Below the pieces are notes generated by a model. It saw nothing but the letters and a program-made list of their open reading frames with translations. It was not told the DNA's origin and ran no database searches. A program made the position numbers and the translations under genes. Shown in pieces: positions 52,205 through 60,754 of a DNA stretch of 64,000 nucleotides. Position 1 is the first letter of the stretch. Each line of letters opens with the position of its first letter. This DNA is from Bradyrhizobium sp. CB2312 (GTDB taxonomy: Bacteria; Pseudomonadota; Alphaproteobacteria; Rhizobiales; Xanthobacteraceae): positions 6,097,501-6,161,500 of the forward strand of contig NZ_CP121668.1 of assembly GCF_029714425.1 (NCBI RefSeq), in the 5' to 3' direction.

Positions 52205-55200
52205 GCGGAAAGATCGTCTCGCAGCGACCCGCCACCTGCGGGCCGCGCTGCTGACGTCGTCGGCGCTGGCCCTGGCCTGGGCGCTGCCGGTCGGGCCGGC
52301 GCGCGCCGCGTCGGATGGCACCTGGCTCGCCTCCCCCGGCAGCAACGACTATGGCACCGGCTCCAACTGGGACGGCGTTTTCGTGCCGGTCGGCACGGCC
52401 TCCTTCGGCACCTCTGATACCACCAGCCTGGTGATCTCCAGCGCCAGCGTCGGCGGCTGGACCTTCAATGCCGGCGCCTCGAGCTACACGTTTGACGTCG
52501 GCACGCTGAACTTCACGGGTGCCGGCATCACGGTCAACGGCGGTAGTGTCACGATCAACTACAACTTCGCCATGTCGTCATCGTTCACCGGTTCAAGCAC
52601 CGCCGGCGACGCTACCCTCAACATCAACTACCTCGCCGACCTTGTGTTCTCCGGCAACAGCACGGCCGGCAATGCCGCCATCAACAACAACGGTCAAATC
52701 GAGTTTGCCACGACCGGTCCCGTCACGGCCGGCTCGATCTCGGGCAGCGGGTACTTCGACCTCGCCGGCAACCAACTGACGGTCGGCTCCAACAATCTGT
52801 CGACCGCCGTGACCGGCGATATTCTAAACGGCTCGCTGGTCAAGATCGGCAGCGGCACGCTGACCTTGTTGGGCGCCAAGACCTATGCCGGCGGCACCAC
52901 GATCAACGGCGGCACGTTACAGCTCGGCAGTGCCGCCGGCGGCGGCGCCATTCTGGGGCCCGTCACCGTTGGCGTCAGCGGCACGTTCAGCGTCTTCAAC
53001 GGCGACACCAGCGGCATCACCAGCATCACCAACAGCGGAACCACGATCTTCCACAACGGAAGCGGCGCCAGCTCCGCCAATATCTCAAACAGCGGCGGCC
53101 TCTCGTTCTACGACGACAGCACGGCCGGGAGCGCAACCATCACCAACACGGCCGCCGGCACCGTCAACTTCTACGACCGCAGCACGGGCGGAAGCGCAAC
53201 AATCGCCAACATCGGCACCTTGACCTTCAACGGCTCAAGTACCGCCGGCAACGCGGCTATCACCAACAGCGGCTCCTTTGCCATGACGATTTTCGGCGAA
53301 AGCAGCACTGCTGGCAGCGCGACCATCACCAACAATATGTTGCTGAGTTTCGTCGACAACAGCACGGCTGGCAGCGCCACCCTCGTCAATAACTACAATA
53401 TGTATTTCGGCGGCTCGAGCACGGCCGGAAGCGCCAGCATCACCAACACCGGCACCATCACCTTCAACCAATCGAGCACGGCCGGCAGTTCGACGATCAC
53501 CAACCACGCCATCATCCATTTCTTGGACAACAGCACGGCGGGCACCGCCACGATCGTCAGCGACGGCACTCTGTCGTTCAATGCGAACTCCACGGCTGGC
53601 AACGCCACGATCGCCAATAACCACCTCCTCATTTTCGACGACAATAGCACCGCTGGCAGCGCCAACATCAGCAACCGCGACCGTGTGGAATTCCACGGCA
53701 GCAGCTCGGCCGGCAACGCGGCCCTCACCAACGGTCAGTACTTGCGATTCTTTGATGGGAGCACGGCTGGTGCCGCGACCATCACCACTGTCGGCAGCGG
53801 CACTCTGGAATTCCGCGACACCAGCACGGCCGGTAACGCCACAATCGTCAGCACCGGCAGCGCCACGCTGACTTTCTTCAACACCAGCAGCGCCGGCAGC
53901 GCAACCATCACGAACGAATATTTCGGGCTCTTCAGGGACAACAGCACGGCGGGCAGCGCCACGATCTCCAACGTCGGCTCTGGCACCATGAATTTCCTCG
54001 ACGCCAGCAGCGCCGGCGGCGCAACCATCACGAACGCGAATGCTCTGTACTTCCGGGACAGCAGCACGGCGGCGAGCGCTAATATCACCAACAATGGCGG
54101 CATCGCATTCTACGGCTCCGCCACTGGCGGCAACGCAACCATCACCAACAACGGCAGCATAACGTTCTTCGCCAACAGCACAGCCGGCAACGCGGTCATC
54201 ATCAGTAATGCCAGCAGCTTGGTCGATTTCAGTCCCGCCGCGGGCCCCAACGGCGACAACAAAATCAGCGCCGGTTCCATCGCGGGCGCTGGCCTCTACC
54301 TGCTCGGTGCCAATGAGCTAACCGTCGGCTCGAACAATCTCTCGACCGAGGTGAGCGGCGATATCAACGGCGCCGGCGGCTCGCTGGTGAAGATCGGCTC
54401 CGGCACGCTGACCCTGTCGGGGACCAATGCGTATACCGGCGGCACCACAATCAATGCGGGCACGCTGAAGATCGCGGGCGCCGGCACGCTGGGCGCCAGC
54501 AGTGCCGGCACAACTGTTGCGGGTGGCACGCTCGATCTTGGCGGCACGGCCCAGACCCAGGACGGCGGCGTGACGGTGACGGGCGGTCGCATAACCAACG
54601 GCACGCTGTCATCGTCCGGCTTGTTCGACGTACGAGCCGGCATTATCGACGCCAATCTCGCGGGCAACGGCGCGCTGACCAAGGGCGGCAGCGGCACGTT
54701 GACGCTGTCGGGCGCAAATACCTACACCGGTGCGACGATCGTGAACGACGGCACGCTGGCGGTGAACGGCTCGATCGCGTCCTCCAGCAGCGTCACCGTG
54801 AACAGCGGCGGCACGCTCAGTGGCACAGGCATCGTCGGCAATACGACGATCGCGAGCGGCGGCACGCTGTCGCCGGGCAATTCCATCGGCACCCTCACCG
54901 TCAGCGGCAGCCTCGCCTTCGGTGCAGGCAGCTTCTACCGGGTCGAGGTCTCCACGACCGCCGCGGACCGGACCAACGTCTCGGGCACGGCGACGCTCAC
55001 CGGCGCCACCGTGCAGGCGGTGGCGCTGCCCGGCAGCTTCCGCAGCCAGACCTACACCATCCTCAATGCGACCGGCGGCTTCGGCGGAACGAAGTTCGCC
55101 GGACTGAGCGTGAGCGGCAGCTTCAGCCCCACCCGCAACCCGCACCTCACCGACGATCCGAACAACGTCTACCTCGTGCTCGATCCCAGCGCGATCGTGC

Positions 55201-56420
55201 TACCGGCCGGCACCGGCGCCAACCAGAGCAACGTTGCCGGCGCCATCAACGGAGCCGTCGCGAGCGGCGGGACGCCGCCGGCCGGCTTCGATGCGCTGCT
55301 CAACATGGGCCAGCCGCAGCTCAACCACGGGCTCAGCCAAGTCTCCGGCCAGCCCGGCGCCGCCGGCACGCAAGCCGCGTTCAATGCCACGCAGCAGTTC
55401 GTGGGCATGCTCGATCCACTCGGTGGTGGCGGCACAGATGGCGAGCGTGGCGCGACCGCCGGCGATGGCGGAGCAATGGGCTACGCGTCCACCGGCAATG
55501 CCGACGCCAGGGTGCGCGAGGCCTACGCCGCGGTGACACCCCGCGACGCCAGCGGCGACGTCGTCGACCGGCGCTGGGGCGTGTGGGCCTCTGCTTACGG
55601 CGGCGCCAGCACGTTGAATGGCAACACTGCGGCCGGCTCGAGCACCACCACCAGCCACATCTACGGCACCGTGGTCGGCGCCGATTATCGCGTCTCGCCG
55701 AACACGCTGCTCGGCTTCGCGCTCGGCGGCGCCGGCTACAACTTTGCGCTGTCCGACAGTCTCGGCAGCGGCCGCGCCGATCTGTTCCAGGCCGGCTTCT
55801 ATGCCCGCCACAATTTTGGACCGGCGTACCTCTCCGCCGCCCTCGCCTATGGCTGGCAGGACGTCACCACCGACCGCACCGTGACGGTGTCGGGCACCGA
55901 CAAGCTCACCGCCAACTTCAAGGCCAGCACCTTCGCCGGCCGCCTCGAAGCCGGCTGGCGCTTCGCACCGATCCCCGCCTCCAGCTTCGGCGTCACGCCC
56001 TATGCAGCCGTGCAGGCGACCACCTTCCACGTCCCCGGCTACGGCGAAACCGCGATCGTCGGCAGCAACCAGTTCGCGCTGTCCTACACCGCGCAGGACA
56101 CCACCAATGTCCGCACCGAGCTCGGCGCCCGCACTGACCAGCGATTCCTCGTCAATGACGGCGTGCTCACGCTGCGCGGCCGGCTCGCCTGGGCGCACGA
56201 CACCAACACCAGCCGCCTCGTGAACGCCGCCTTCCAGACGCTCCCCGGCGCAGCGTTCACAGTCAACGGCGCGCAACCGGCAGCAGACTCCGCGCTGGTC
56301 GGCGGCCGCGCCGAGATGAAATGGCGGAACGGCCTGTCGCTCGCAGGCACCGTCGAGGGTGAGTTCTCCCAGAGCACGCAGACCTACACGGGCAAGGGCA
56401 CGGTGCGTTATGAATGGTAG
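52194..56420 (+). CDS. Autotransporter adhesin-like protein, copy 2 (about 1408 aa)
   Basis: This is a tandem paralogue of the preceding gene. The ATG at 52194 (MSGKRKDRLAATRHLRAALLTSS) lies inside the last codons of copy 1, overlapping by 11 nt. The signal peptide and first 80 residues, and the last roughly 450 residues (barrel and stalk, ending VRYEW), are almost the same as copy 1. The passenger repeats in between differ strongly in number and sequence (about 21 units of the STAG type). It also contains a GGTLDLGGTAQTQDGGVTVTGG segment that copy 1 lacks. Cotranslation is likely. Confidence 0.85.
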   Translation: MSGKRKDRLAATRHLRAALLTSSALALAWALPVGPARAASDGTWLASPGSNDYGTGSNWDGVFVPVGTASFGTSDTTSLVISSASVGGWTFNAGASSYTFDVGTLNFTGAGITVNGGSVTINYNFAMSSSFTGSSTAGDATLNINYLADLVFSGNSTAGNAAINNNGQIEFATTGPVTAGSISGSGYFDLAGNQLTVGSNNLSTAVTGDILNGSLVKIGSGTLTLLGAKTYAGGTTINGGTLQLGSAAGGGAILGPVTVGVSGTFSVFNGDTSGITSITNSGTTIFHNGSGASSANISNSGGLSFYDDSTAGSATITNTAAGTVNFYDRSTGGSATIANIGTLTFNGSSTAGNAAITNSGSFAMTIFGESSTAGSATITNNMLLSFVDNSTAGSATLVNNYNMYFGGSSTAGSASITNTGTITFNQSSTAGSSTITNHAIIHFLDNSTAGTATIVSDGTLSFNANSTAGNATIANNHLLIFDDNSTAGSANISNRDRVEFHGSSSAGNAALTNGQYLRFFDGSTAGAATITTVGSGTLEFRDTSTAGNATIVSTGSATLTFFNTSSAGSATITNEYFGLFRDNSTAGSATISNVGSGTMNFLDASSAGGATITNANALYFRDSSTAASANITNNGGIAFYGSATGGNATITNNGSITFFANSTAGNAVIISNASSLVDFSPAAGPNGDNKISAGSIAGAGLYLLGANELTVGSNNLSTEVSGDINGAGGSLVKIGSGTLTLSGTNAYTGGTTINAGTLKIAGAGTLGASSAGTTVAGGTLDLGGTAQTQDGGVTVTGGRITNGTLSSSGLFDVRAGIIDANLAGNGALTKGGSGTLTLSGANTYTGATIVNDGTLAVNGSIASSSSVTVNSGGTLSGTGIVGNTTIASGGTLSPGNSIGTLTVSGSLAFGAGSFYRVEVSTTAADRTNVSGTATLTGATVQAVALPGSFRSQTYTILNATGGFGGTKFAGLSVSGSFSPTRNPHLTDDPNNVYLVLDPSAIVLPAGTGANQSNVAGAINGAVASGGTPPAGFDALLNMGQPQLNHGLSQVSGQPGAAGTQAAFNATQQFVGMLDPLGGGGTDGERGATAGDGGAMGYASTGNADARVREAYAAVTPRDASGDVVDRRWGVWASAYGGASTLNGNTAAGSSTTTSHIYGTVVGADYRVSPNTLLGFALGGAGYNFALSDSLGSGRADLFQAGFYARHNFGPAYLSAALAYGWQDVTTDRTVTVSGTDKLTANFKASTFAGRLEAGWRFAPIPASSFGVTPYAAVQATTFHVPGYGETAIVGSNQFALSYTAQDTTNVRTELGARTDQRFLVNDGVLTLRGRLAWAHDTNTSRLVNAAFQTLPGAAFTVNGAQPAADSALVGGRAEMKWRNGLSLAGTVEGEFSQSTQTYTGKGTVRYEW
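52592..54230 (+). repeat. In-frame 57-66 bp repeats in autotransporter copy 2
   Basis: Two units near 52592-52700 and about nineteen between 53064 and 54230 code for the same STAG-type motif as copy 1. The variable positions are more diverse (for example SSSAGNAALTN, GSTAGAATITT, SATGGNATITN). A strand-repeat segment separates the groups. Confidence 0.83.
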
Positions 56421-56553
56421 GCGGGCATTTTTCGGAGCCTCTGACAGTTGGGACTCTCGGAAAGGTCCGGCAGCGTCGGTGTGTCGGGATCGTGGTTGGG
56501 ATCGTACCTGACTTGCCAGAAGCGCTCGGGTATCTTGTCTGCTGCGATGCTCT

Positions 56554-57069
56554 TCATCTTCCACCGATCCGGAGAGCGTAATAGCGTGAGTGGGCCTCGC
56601 CGCCCGGGTCCCATGAGGCCGTGAGCTGGAAGCCCATCCTTTCGTAAAGCCGATGCGAGGCCGTCAGCGCGTTGTTGCTGGACAAGCGTATACGATCGTA
56701 TCCCGCATTCCCGGCAAAGCTGATGAGGCCATCGGCGATCGTCCGCGCGATGCCGCGGCCTCGGTAGATTGGGGCGACAAACATGCGAACCATTTCGCAC
56801 TCCCGATCGTTGAAACCCTTGATTGCGCCGGTGCCGATGATTGCGCCTTCGGCAATCGCGCACAAAAAGAGAGCTCGATCGGCGTAGACCGTGTCCGCGT
56901 TGTCGACGTCCGACAGGCGCGAATAAATGAAGTCCCGGACGAAGGCGTCCGGGTGTTCGTGAAAATGCTCGCGCCAGACGGATTCGATGAGCCGCCGGAC
57001 CGCTAGCGCGTCACCAGGCCGGAACGGCCGAATTGTCCAATTTGGCTCCATATGTGTTGGCGCCGCCAT
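56554..57069 (-). CDS. GNAT-family N-acetyltransferase
   Basis: This 171-residue protein has the acetyl-CoA-binding motif MFVAPIYRGRGIARTIADGLISFAGNAGY (V-x-P-x-YRGRGIA) and the following RLYERMGFQ. The start at 57069 (MAAPTHMEPNW) follows GGGAGGG with six bases between; the ATGs at 57075 and 57051 are alternatives. Substrate unknown. It lies 56 nt behind folB on the same strand. Confidence 0.85.
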   Translation of the reverse strand: MAAPTHMEPNWTIRPFRPGDALAVRRLIESVWREHFHEHPDAFVRDFIYSRLSDVDNADTVYADRALFLCAIAEGAIIGTGAIKGFNDRECEMVRMFVAPIYRGRGIARTIADGLISFAGNAGYDRIRLSSNNALTASHRLYERMGFQLTASWDPGGEAHSRYYALRIGGR

Positions 57070-57125
57070 GCGCATCCCTCCCGAGATCATGAGCCCAGAA
57101 GTCATTTCCAAGACATTGGAGGGTG

Positions 57126-57527
57126 TCAGGCGCCGGCGATCTCGCCCTGGCATAATGCGAGGTCGGCGCGTCGAAGGCTGACCTGGACGCCGACCTGGTC
57201 TATCGCATGAGCAATCGGCGGACTGGATTTCGCAACGGCGACTGTCACGCTATCCATCCTGATGAAGCGCCGCAGCAGACCTGCAGCGATCGTCTCGCCC
57301 AGAGCCTCCAGAGTCTGGAACTTGCCTGACCCAGCAATTTGCACGGCTTCATCAACGACGGCGTCGTATCTCACTGAAGAATCCAGATCGTCACTGAGGT
57401 GCGTCCGGACCTCTTGCAGATCGGCGGAAATATCGAAACTGAATTTCTGTCCGAGCGTTCGCTCTTCCTCGAACAGGCCGTGATAGCCGTAAGTCTGAAG
57501 TCCGGTGATTTTGATCGACGTCAGCAT
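57126..57527 (-). CDS. folB: Dihydroneopterin aldolase
   Basis: This 133-residue FolB-type protein has all key positions: Glu22 in GYHGLFEEER, the TLEALGETIA segment with Glu74, and catalytic Lys100 in VAVAKSSPPI. It converts dihydroneopterin to hydroxymethyl-dihydropterin and glycolaldehyde for folate synthesis. The start at 57527 follows GGAG. It is away from other folate genes here, so it may be a second copy. Confidence 0.85.
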   Translation of the reverse strand: MLTSIKITGLQTYGYHGLFEEERTLGQKFSFDISADLQEVRTHLSDDLDSSVRYDAVVDEAVQIAGSGKFQTLEALGETIAAGLLRRFIRMDSVTVAVAKSSPPIAHAIDQVGVQVSLRRADLALCQGEIAGA

Positions 57528-57948
57528 GGGCAGCTCCGGATGAAGCATTTTGATTCGGGGTTTCCCCAAATCGCCCAGGCGAGCGGCAATTGCCCCGCGC
57601 TTCCCGATGGTGCTCCATCCGACGTCGCCAGTCACGCGAGGTCTAAACGATATCAGCTTTCCGCAATGCCCACAATGAACATCGTTCCTGCTCGGGAGGC
57701 GGCAGGATACTCTTCTGCTCCTGTTTTGCCCGACGAGTCAAACGACCGGAGCCTGATGACGTCAGGCGCGCCCAGCGGTTGATTTCTCGCCGCTCGGGAG
57801 CTGCCTCACGTCCTTGCGCCCGCGCATCGATTAGACCAGATCGCACCGCAACTTAAGCACTGCCACCGCCGGCAACGCCGCCGGTCGCAGTTCTACTGTG
57901 CATGGGGTTGTTTTGCAGGATTTGGTTTTGAGAGTGATCCCGGAGCGC
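57528..57948. other. Intergenic region, no supported gene
   Basis: About 420 bases separate folB from the polyamine-type binding-protein gene. The open frames are arginine-rich, without ribosome sites or family likeness. A minus-strand stretch near 57640-57680 (ending in codons for RKADIV) looks like the remains of a dispersed repeat. The folB promoter is presumably here. Confidence 0.45.
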
Positions 57949-59058
57949 CTACCGCCCCGTCTTCACCTTGGTCCAGAGCCGGTTGATGATGCGCTGGGTG
58001 GCCGGCTCGCGCGCCGTGATGACGAACAGTTTTGCAAGCGTCGCCTCGTCCGGATAGATGTTCTTGTCGTTCAGGATCTTTGGATCGACCAGCTTCTGGC
58101 TGGCGAGGTTGCCGCTCGCGTAGGACAGGAAGTCCGAGTTCTTGGCGGCGACATCCGGGCGGTAGAGATAGTTGATCAGCTCGTAGGCCTCCTTGACGTT
58201 CTTGGCATCCGCGGGAATCGCGAGATTGTCGAAGAACATCTGCGCGCCCTCCTTCGGAATGGTGTAGCCGATCTCGATGCCGCTCTTGGCCTCCGCCGCG
58301 CGGGCGCGGGCCTGCATGATGTCGCCGGACCAGCCGACCACGAAGCAGATCTCGCCGGTGGCAAGCGCGCTCAAATATTCCGACGAGTGAAACTTGCGCA
58401 CCGACGGGCGGACCTTGGCGACGACGTCTGCGGCCTTCTCGAGGTCGGCCTGCTTGGTCGAGTTCGGATCGAGCCCGAGATAGTTCAGCGCCGCCGGAAA
58501 GATGTCGTCGGCGGAGTCCAGCATGTGCACGCCGCAGTCTTTGAATTTCGCGAGGTTCTCCGGCTTGAAGACGATGTCCCAGCTGTCGATCTTCGCGTCG
58601 GGGCCGAGGATCTGCTTCACCTTGGCGACGTTGTAGCCGATGCCCGTCGTACCCCACATATAGTTCGCAGCGAAGTCGTTGCCGGGATCGTAGGTCGCAA
58701 GATGCCTGGTCACCATCGGCCAGGCGTTGGCGAGGTTCGGCAGCTTCGACTTGTCGAGCTTCTGGAAGATGTTGGCCTTGATCTGGCGCTGCAGGAAATA
58801 GGCCGTGGGCACCACGACGTCATAGCCGGACTTGCCGGCCATCAGGCGCGTCTCCAGCGTCTCGTTGGCGTCGAAGGTGTCGTAGACCACCTTGATGCCG
58901 GTCTCCTTGGTGAAGGCCTCAAGGACATCCGGCGCCATGTAGTTGGACCAATTGTAGAAGTTGACGACGCGTTCCTCGGCCCCGGCGGGAGGCGAAAGCA
59001 ACGTCAGCGCGGCGATTGCAAGACCAAGGCAAAATCCCGAGCGGCTGACGTTCGTCAT
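57949..59058 (-). CDS. Polyamine-type (PotD/PotF) ABC substrate-binding protein
   Basis: This 369-residue secreted protein has a signal peptide (MTNVSRSGFCLGLAIAALTLLSPPAGA) and the spermidine/putrescine-binding pattern VVNFYNWSNYMAPDVLEAFTKETGIKVVYDTFDANETLETRL, with later AANYMWGTTGIGYN and GEICFVVGWSGDIMQA. It lies 7 nt behind an aminotransferase gene on the same strand, so both are probably cotranscribed. No permease or ATPase is next to it. A putrescine-like ligand is likely but not certain. Confidence 0.87.
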   Translation of the reverse strand: MTNVSRSGFCLGLAIAALTLLSPPAGAEERVVNFYNWSNYMAPDVLEAFTKETGIKVVYDTFDANETLETRLMAGKSGYDVVVPTAYFLQRQIKANIFQKLDKSKLPNLANAWPMVTRHLATYDPGNDFAANYMWGTTGIGYNVAKVKQILGPDAKIDSWDIVFKPENLAKFKDCGVHMLDSADDIFPAALNYLGLDPNSTKQADLEKAADVVAKVRPSVRKFHSSEYLSALATGEICFVVGWSGDIMQARARAAEAKSGIEIGYTIPKEGAQMFFDNLAIPADAKNVKEAYELINYLYRPDVAAKNSDFLSYASGNLASQKLVDPKILNDKNIYPDEATLAKLFVITAREPATQRIINRLWTKVKTGR

Positions 59059-59065
59059 CTCAAAC

Positions 59066-60244
59066 CTACCTCTTGCGTCCACGCACCGCGTCCGACAGCC
59101 GCTCCAGCGCGATGTCGAGGGTCTCGTCCTTCTTGGCAAAGCAGAAGCGCACCACCGAGGTCACCGGGTCCTGCTCGTAGAACGCCGAAACCGGGATCGC
59201 GGCGACCTTGTAGTCCTTCACGATACGCCAGCAGAACTCGGTGTCGCTCTCGTTCAGCCCGAGCGGCGACAGGTCGACGGTGAGGAAGTAGGTGCCTTGC
59301 GACTTCAGCACGGGGAAGCCGAGGCTCTCGAGGCCCTTGGTCAGACGGTCCCTGCTCCGCGTCAAATCCTTACGCATCGACAGGAAGTAGTCGTCGGACT
59401 TGCCGAGGCCGTAGGCGACGGCGGCCTGCAGGTTCGGGGCGGTGGTGAAGGTCAGGAACTGGTGCACCTTGGCGGCGACGCGCAACAGCTGTGGCGCGGC
59501 GCAGACGAAGCCGATCTTCCAGCCCGTCAGCGAGAAGATCTTGCCGGCCGAACCGACCTTGATGGTGCGCTCGCGCATGCCGGGAATGGTGATCAGCGGG
59601 ATGTGCTTGTGCTCGTCGAAGGTGACGTGCTCCCAGACCTCGTCGCAGATCGCGATGACGTCGAACTCCTGGCAGTAGCGCGCGAGCAGCTCGAGGTCCT
59701 CGCGCGGATAGACCACCGCAGAGGGATTCAAGGGGTTGTTGAACAGCACCGCCTTGGTCTTTGAATTGAACACGCTTTTCAGCATGTCCTCATTCAGCCG
59801 CCAGTGCGGCGGCTCGAGCCGGACGAGGCGCGGAATGCCGCCGGCCTGGCGGATGATCGGCAGATAGGAATCATAGACCGGCTGGAAGCAGACCACCTCG
59901 TCGCCGGGCTGGACCACGGCGAGGATCGCCGAGGTCAAAGCCTCCGTGCCGCCGGAGGTCACCATCACCTCGCTCATCGGATCGAGCTTGAGCCCGTGCC
60001 AGTGGCCGTAATGGGTCGCGATCGCCTGGCGCAGCTCAGGCAAGCCCATCATCGACGGATACTGGTTGTAGCCGTTCAGCGACGCCTCGGCCGCGGCGCG
60101 GCGGATATCCTCCGGGCCGGGATCGTCAGGAAAGCCCTGGCCGAGATTGATGGCGGCATTGTCGCGCGCGGCCTGCGACATCGCCTCGAAGATGGTGACA
60201 GGAAGGTCGGCGAAGACCTTGTTCAGGGACGAGCTTTTCGACAT
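59066..60244 (-). CDS. PLP-dependent aminotransferase, class I/II
   Basis: This 392-residue fold-type I aminotransferase has SGGTEAL (phosphate/ring pocket, about 97-103), NNPLNPS (169-175), the CDEVWEH aspartate (Asp201) and the PLP lysine Lys235 in GSAGKIFSLTGWKIGF. The pattern is closest to the kynurenine/methionine-type aminotransferases (YbdL-like). It is flanked by a polyamine-type binding protein and a rhodanese 8 nt upstream, which hints at use of sulfur or polyamine-derived amines. Substrate unproven. Confidence 0.87.
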   Translation of the reverse strand: MSKSSSLNKVFADLPVTIFEAMSQAARDNAAINLGQGFPDDPGPEDIRRAAAEASLNGYNQYPSMMGLPELRQAIATHYGHWHGLKLDPMSEVMVTSGGTEALTSAILAVVQPGDEVVCFQPVYDSYLPIIRQAGGIPRLVRLEPPHWRLNEDMLKSVFNSKTKAVLFNNPLNPSAVVYPREDLELLARYCQEFDVIAICDEVWEHVTFDEHKHIPLITIPGMRERTIKVGSAGKIFSLTGWKIGFVCAAPQLLRVAAKVHQFLTFTTAPNLQAAVAYGLGKSDDYFLSMRKDLTRSRDRLTKGLESLGFPVLKSQGTYFLTVDLSPLGLNESDTEFCWRIVKDYKVAAIPVSAFYEQDPVTSVVRFCFAKKDETLDIALERLSDAVRGRKR

Positions 60245-60252
60245 CGGGCCGA

Positions 60253-60579
60253 TCAGCCACCGACCTTGCTGGGAAGACCCGCCGCCTTCCAGCCGAGCAT
60301 GCCGCCGGCCAGGTGCTTGTCGTAAGGCAGGCCCGCCGCCTGAGCCGCGAGCGAGGCCGTCACCGAGCGTTTGCCGGAGCGGCAGGCGAACACGACCTCT
60401 TTGCCTTGCGGATCGGGGATCGCTTTGGGATCGAAGGTCGAGAGCGGCACGACGACGCCATAGGGATAGGCCTCGGCCTCGACCTCGTTCGGCTCGCGCA
60501 CGTCGACGAGGAGATAGCGGCCTTCCGCGACACCCTTGGAGACCTCGTCCGGGGTCAGATCCTGTACTTGATTTGCCAC
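60253..60579 (-). CDS. Rhodanese-like domain protein, 108 aa
   Basis: A single rhodanese domain with LLVDVREPNEVEAEAYPYGVVVPLSTF and the active-site loop FACRSGKRS (Cys66), followed by GLPYDKHLAGGMLGWKAAGLP. Such proteins carry persulfide sulfur. The GTG start at 60579 has GGAGG six bases upstream and gives the normal domain length. It is followed by the aminotransferase and binding-protein genes on the same strand. Confidence 0.87.
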   Translation of the reverse strand: MANQVQDLTPDEVSKGVAEGRYLLVDVREPNEVEAEAYPYGVVVPLSTFDPKAIPDPQGKEVVFACRSGKRSVTASLAAQAAGLPYDKHLAGGMLGWKAAGLPSKVGG

Positions 60580-60731
60580 ATCATCCTCCAACGTCGCGGG
60601 GCCCTCGCCGGGGCGATCCCGGCGGGCGGCAACCTCGCCTCTCGGCAGACGAAAATCAAGCGCTACAAAGGCTTGAGCTGCCTTGCGCAAGTTAAGGCTA
60701 AATCGCAGCGACTTGAAGTGTGCTTTGAATC

Positions 60732-60754
60732 CTAGGCCGGGATGGCCGGCCTAG
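60732..60754 (-). terminator. Hairpin at the end of the first kup gene
   Basis: CTAGGCCGG-GATGG-CCGGCCTAG is a perfect 9-bp stem with a five-base loop. It includes the kup stop codon (60751-60753). No T-run follows on the minus strand, so termination would be imperfect. Confidence 0.5.

Noticed and set aside
48057..54230. Regular repeats with variable sections resembling a CRISPR array
   Set aside because: Units are in frame, code for a continuous beta-helix pattern, are degenerate, and no cas genes are present.
57643..57846. A 67-codon minus-strand frame in the gap behind folB
   Set aside because: It is arginine-rich, without a ribosome site; the C-terminal RKADIV resembles products of dispersed repeats seen in rhizobia.
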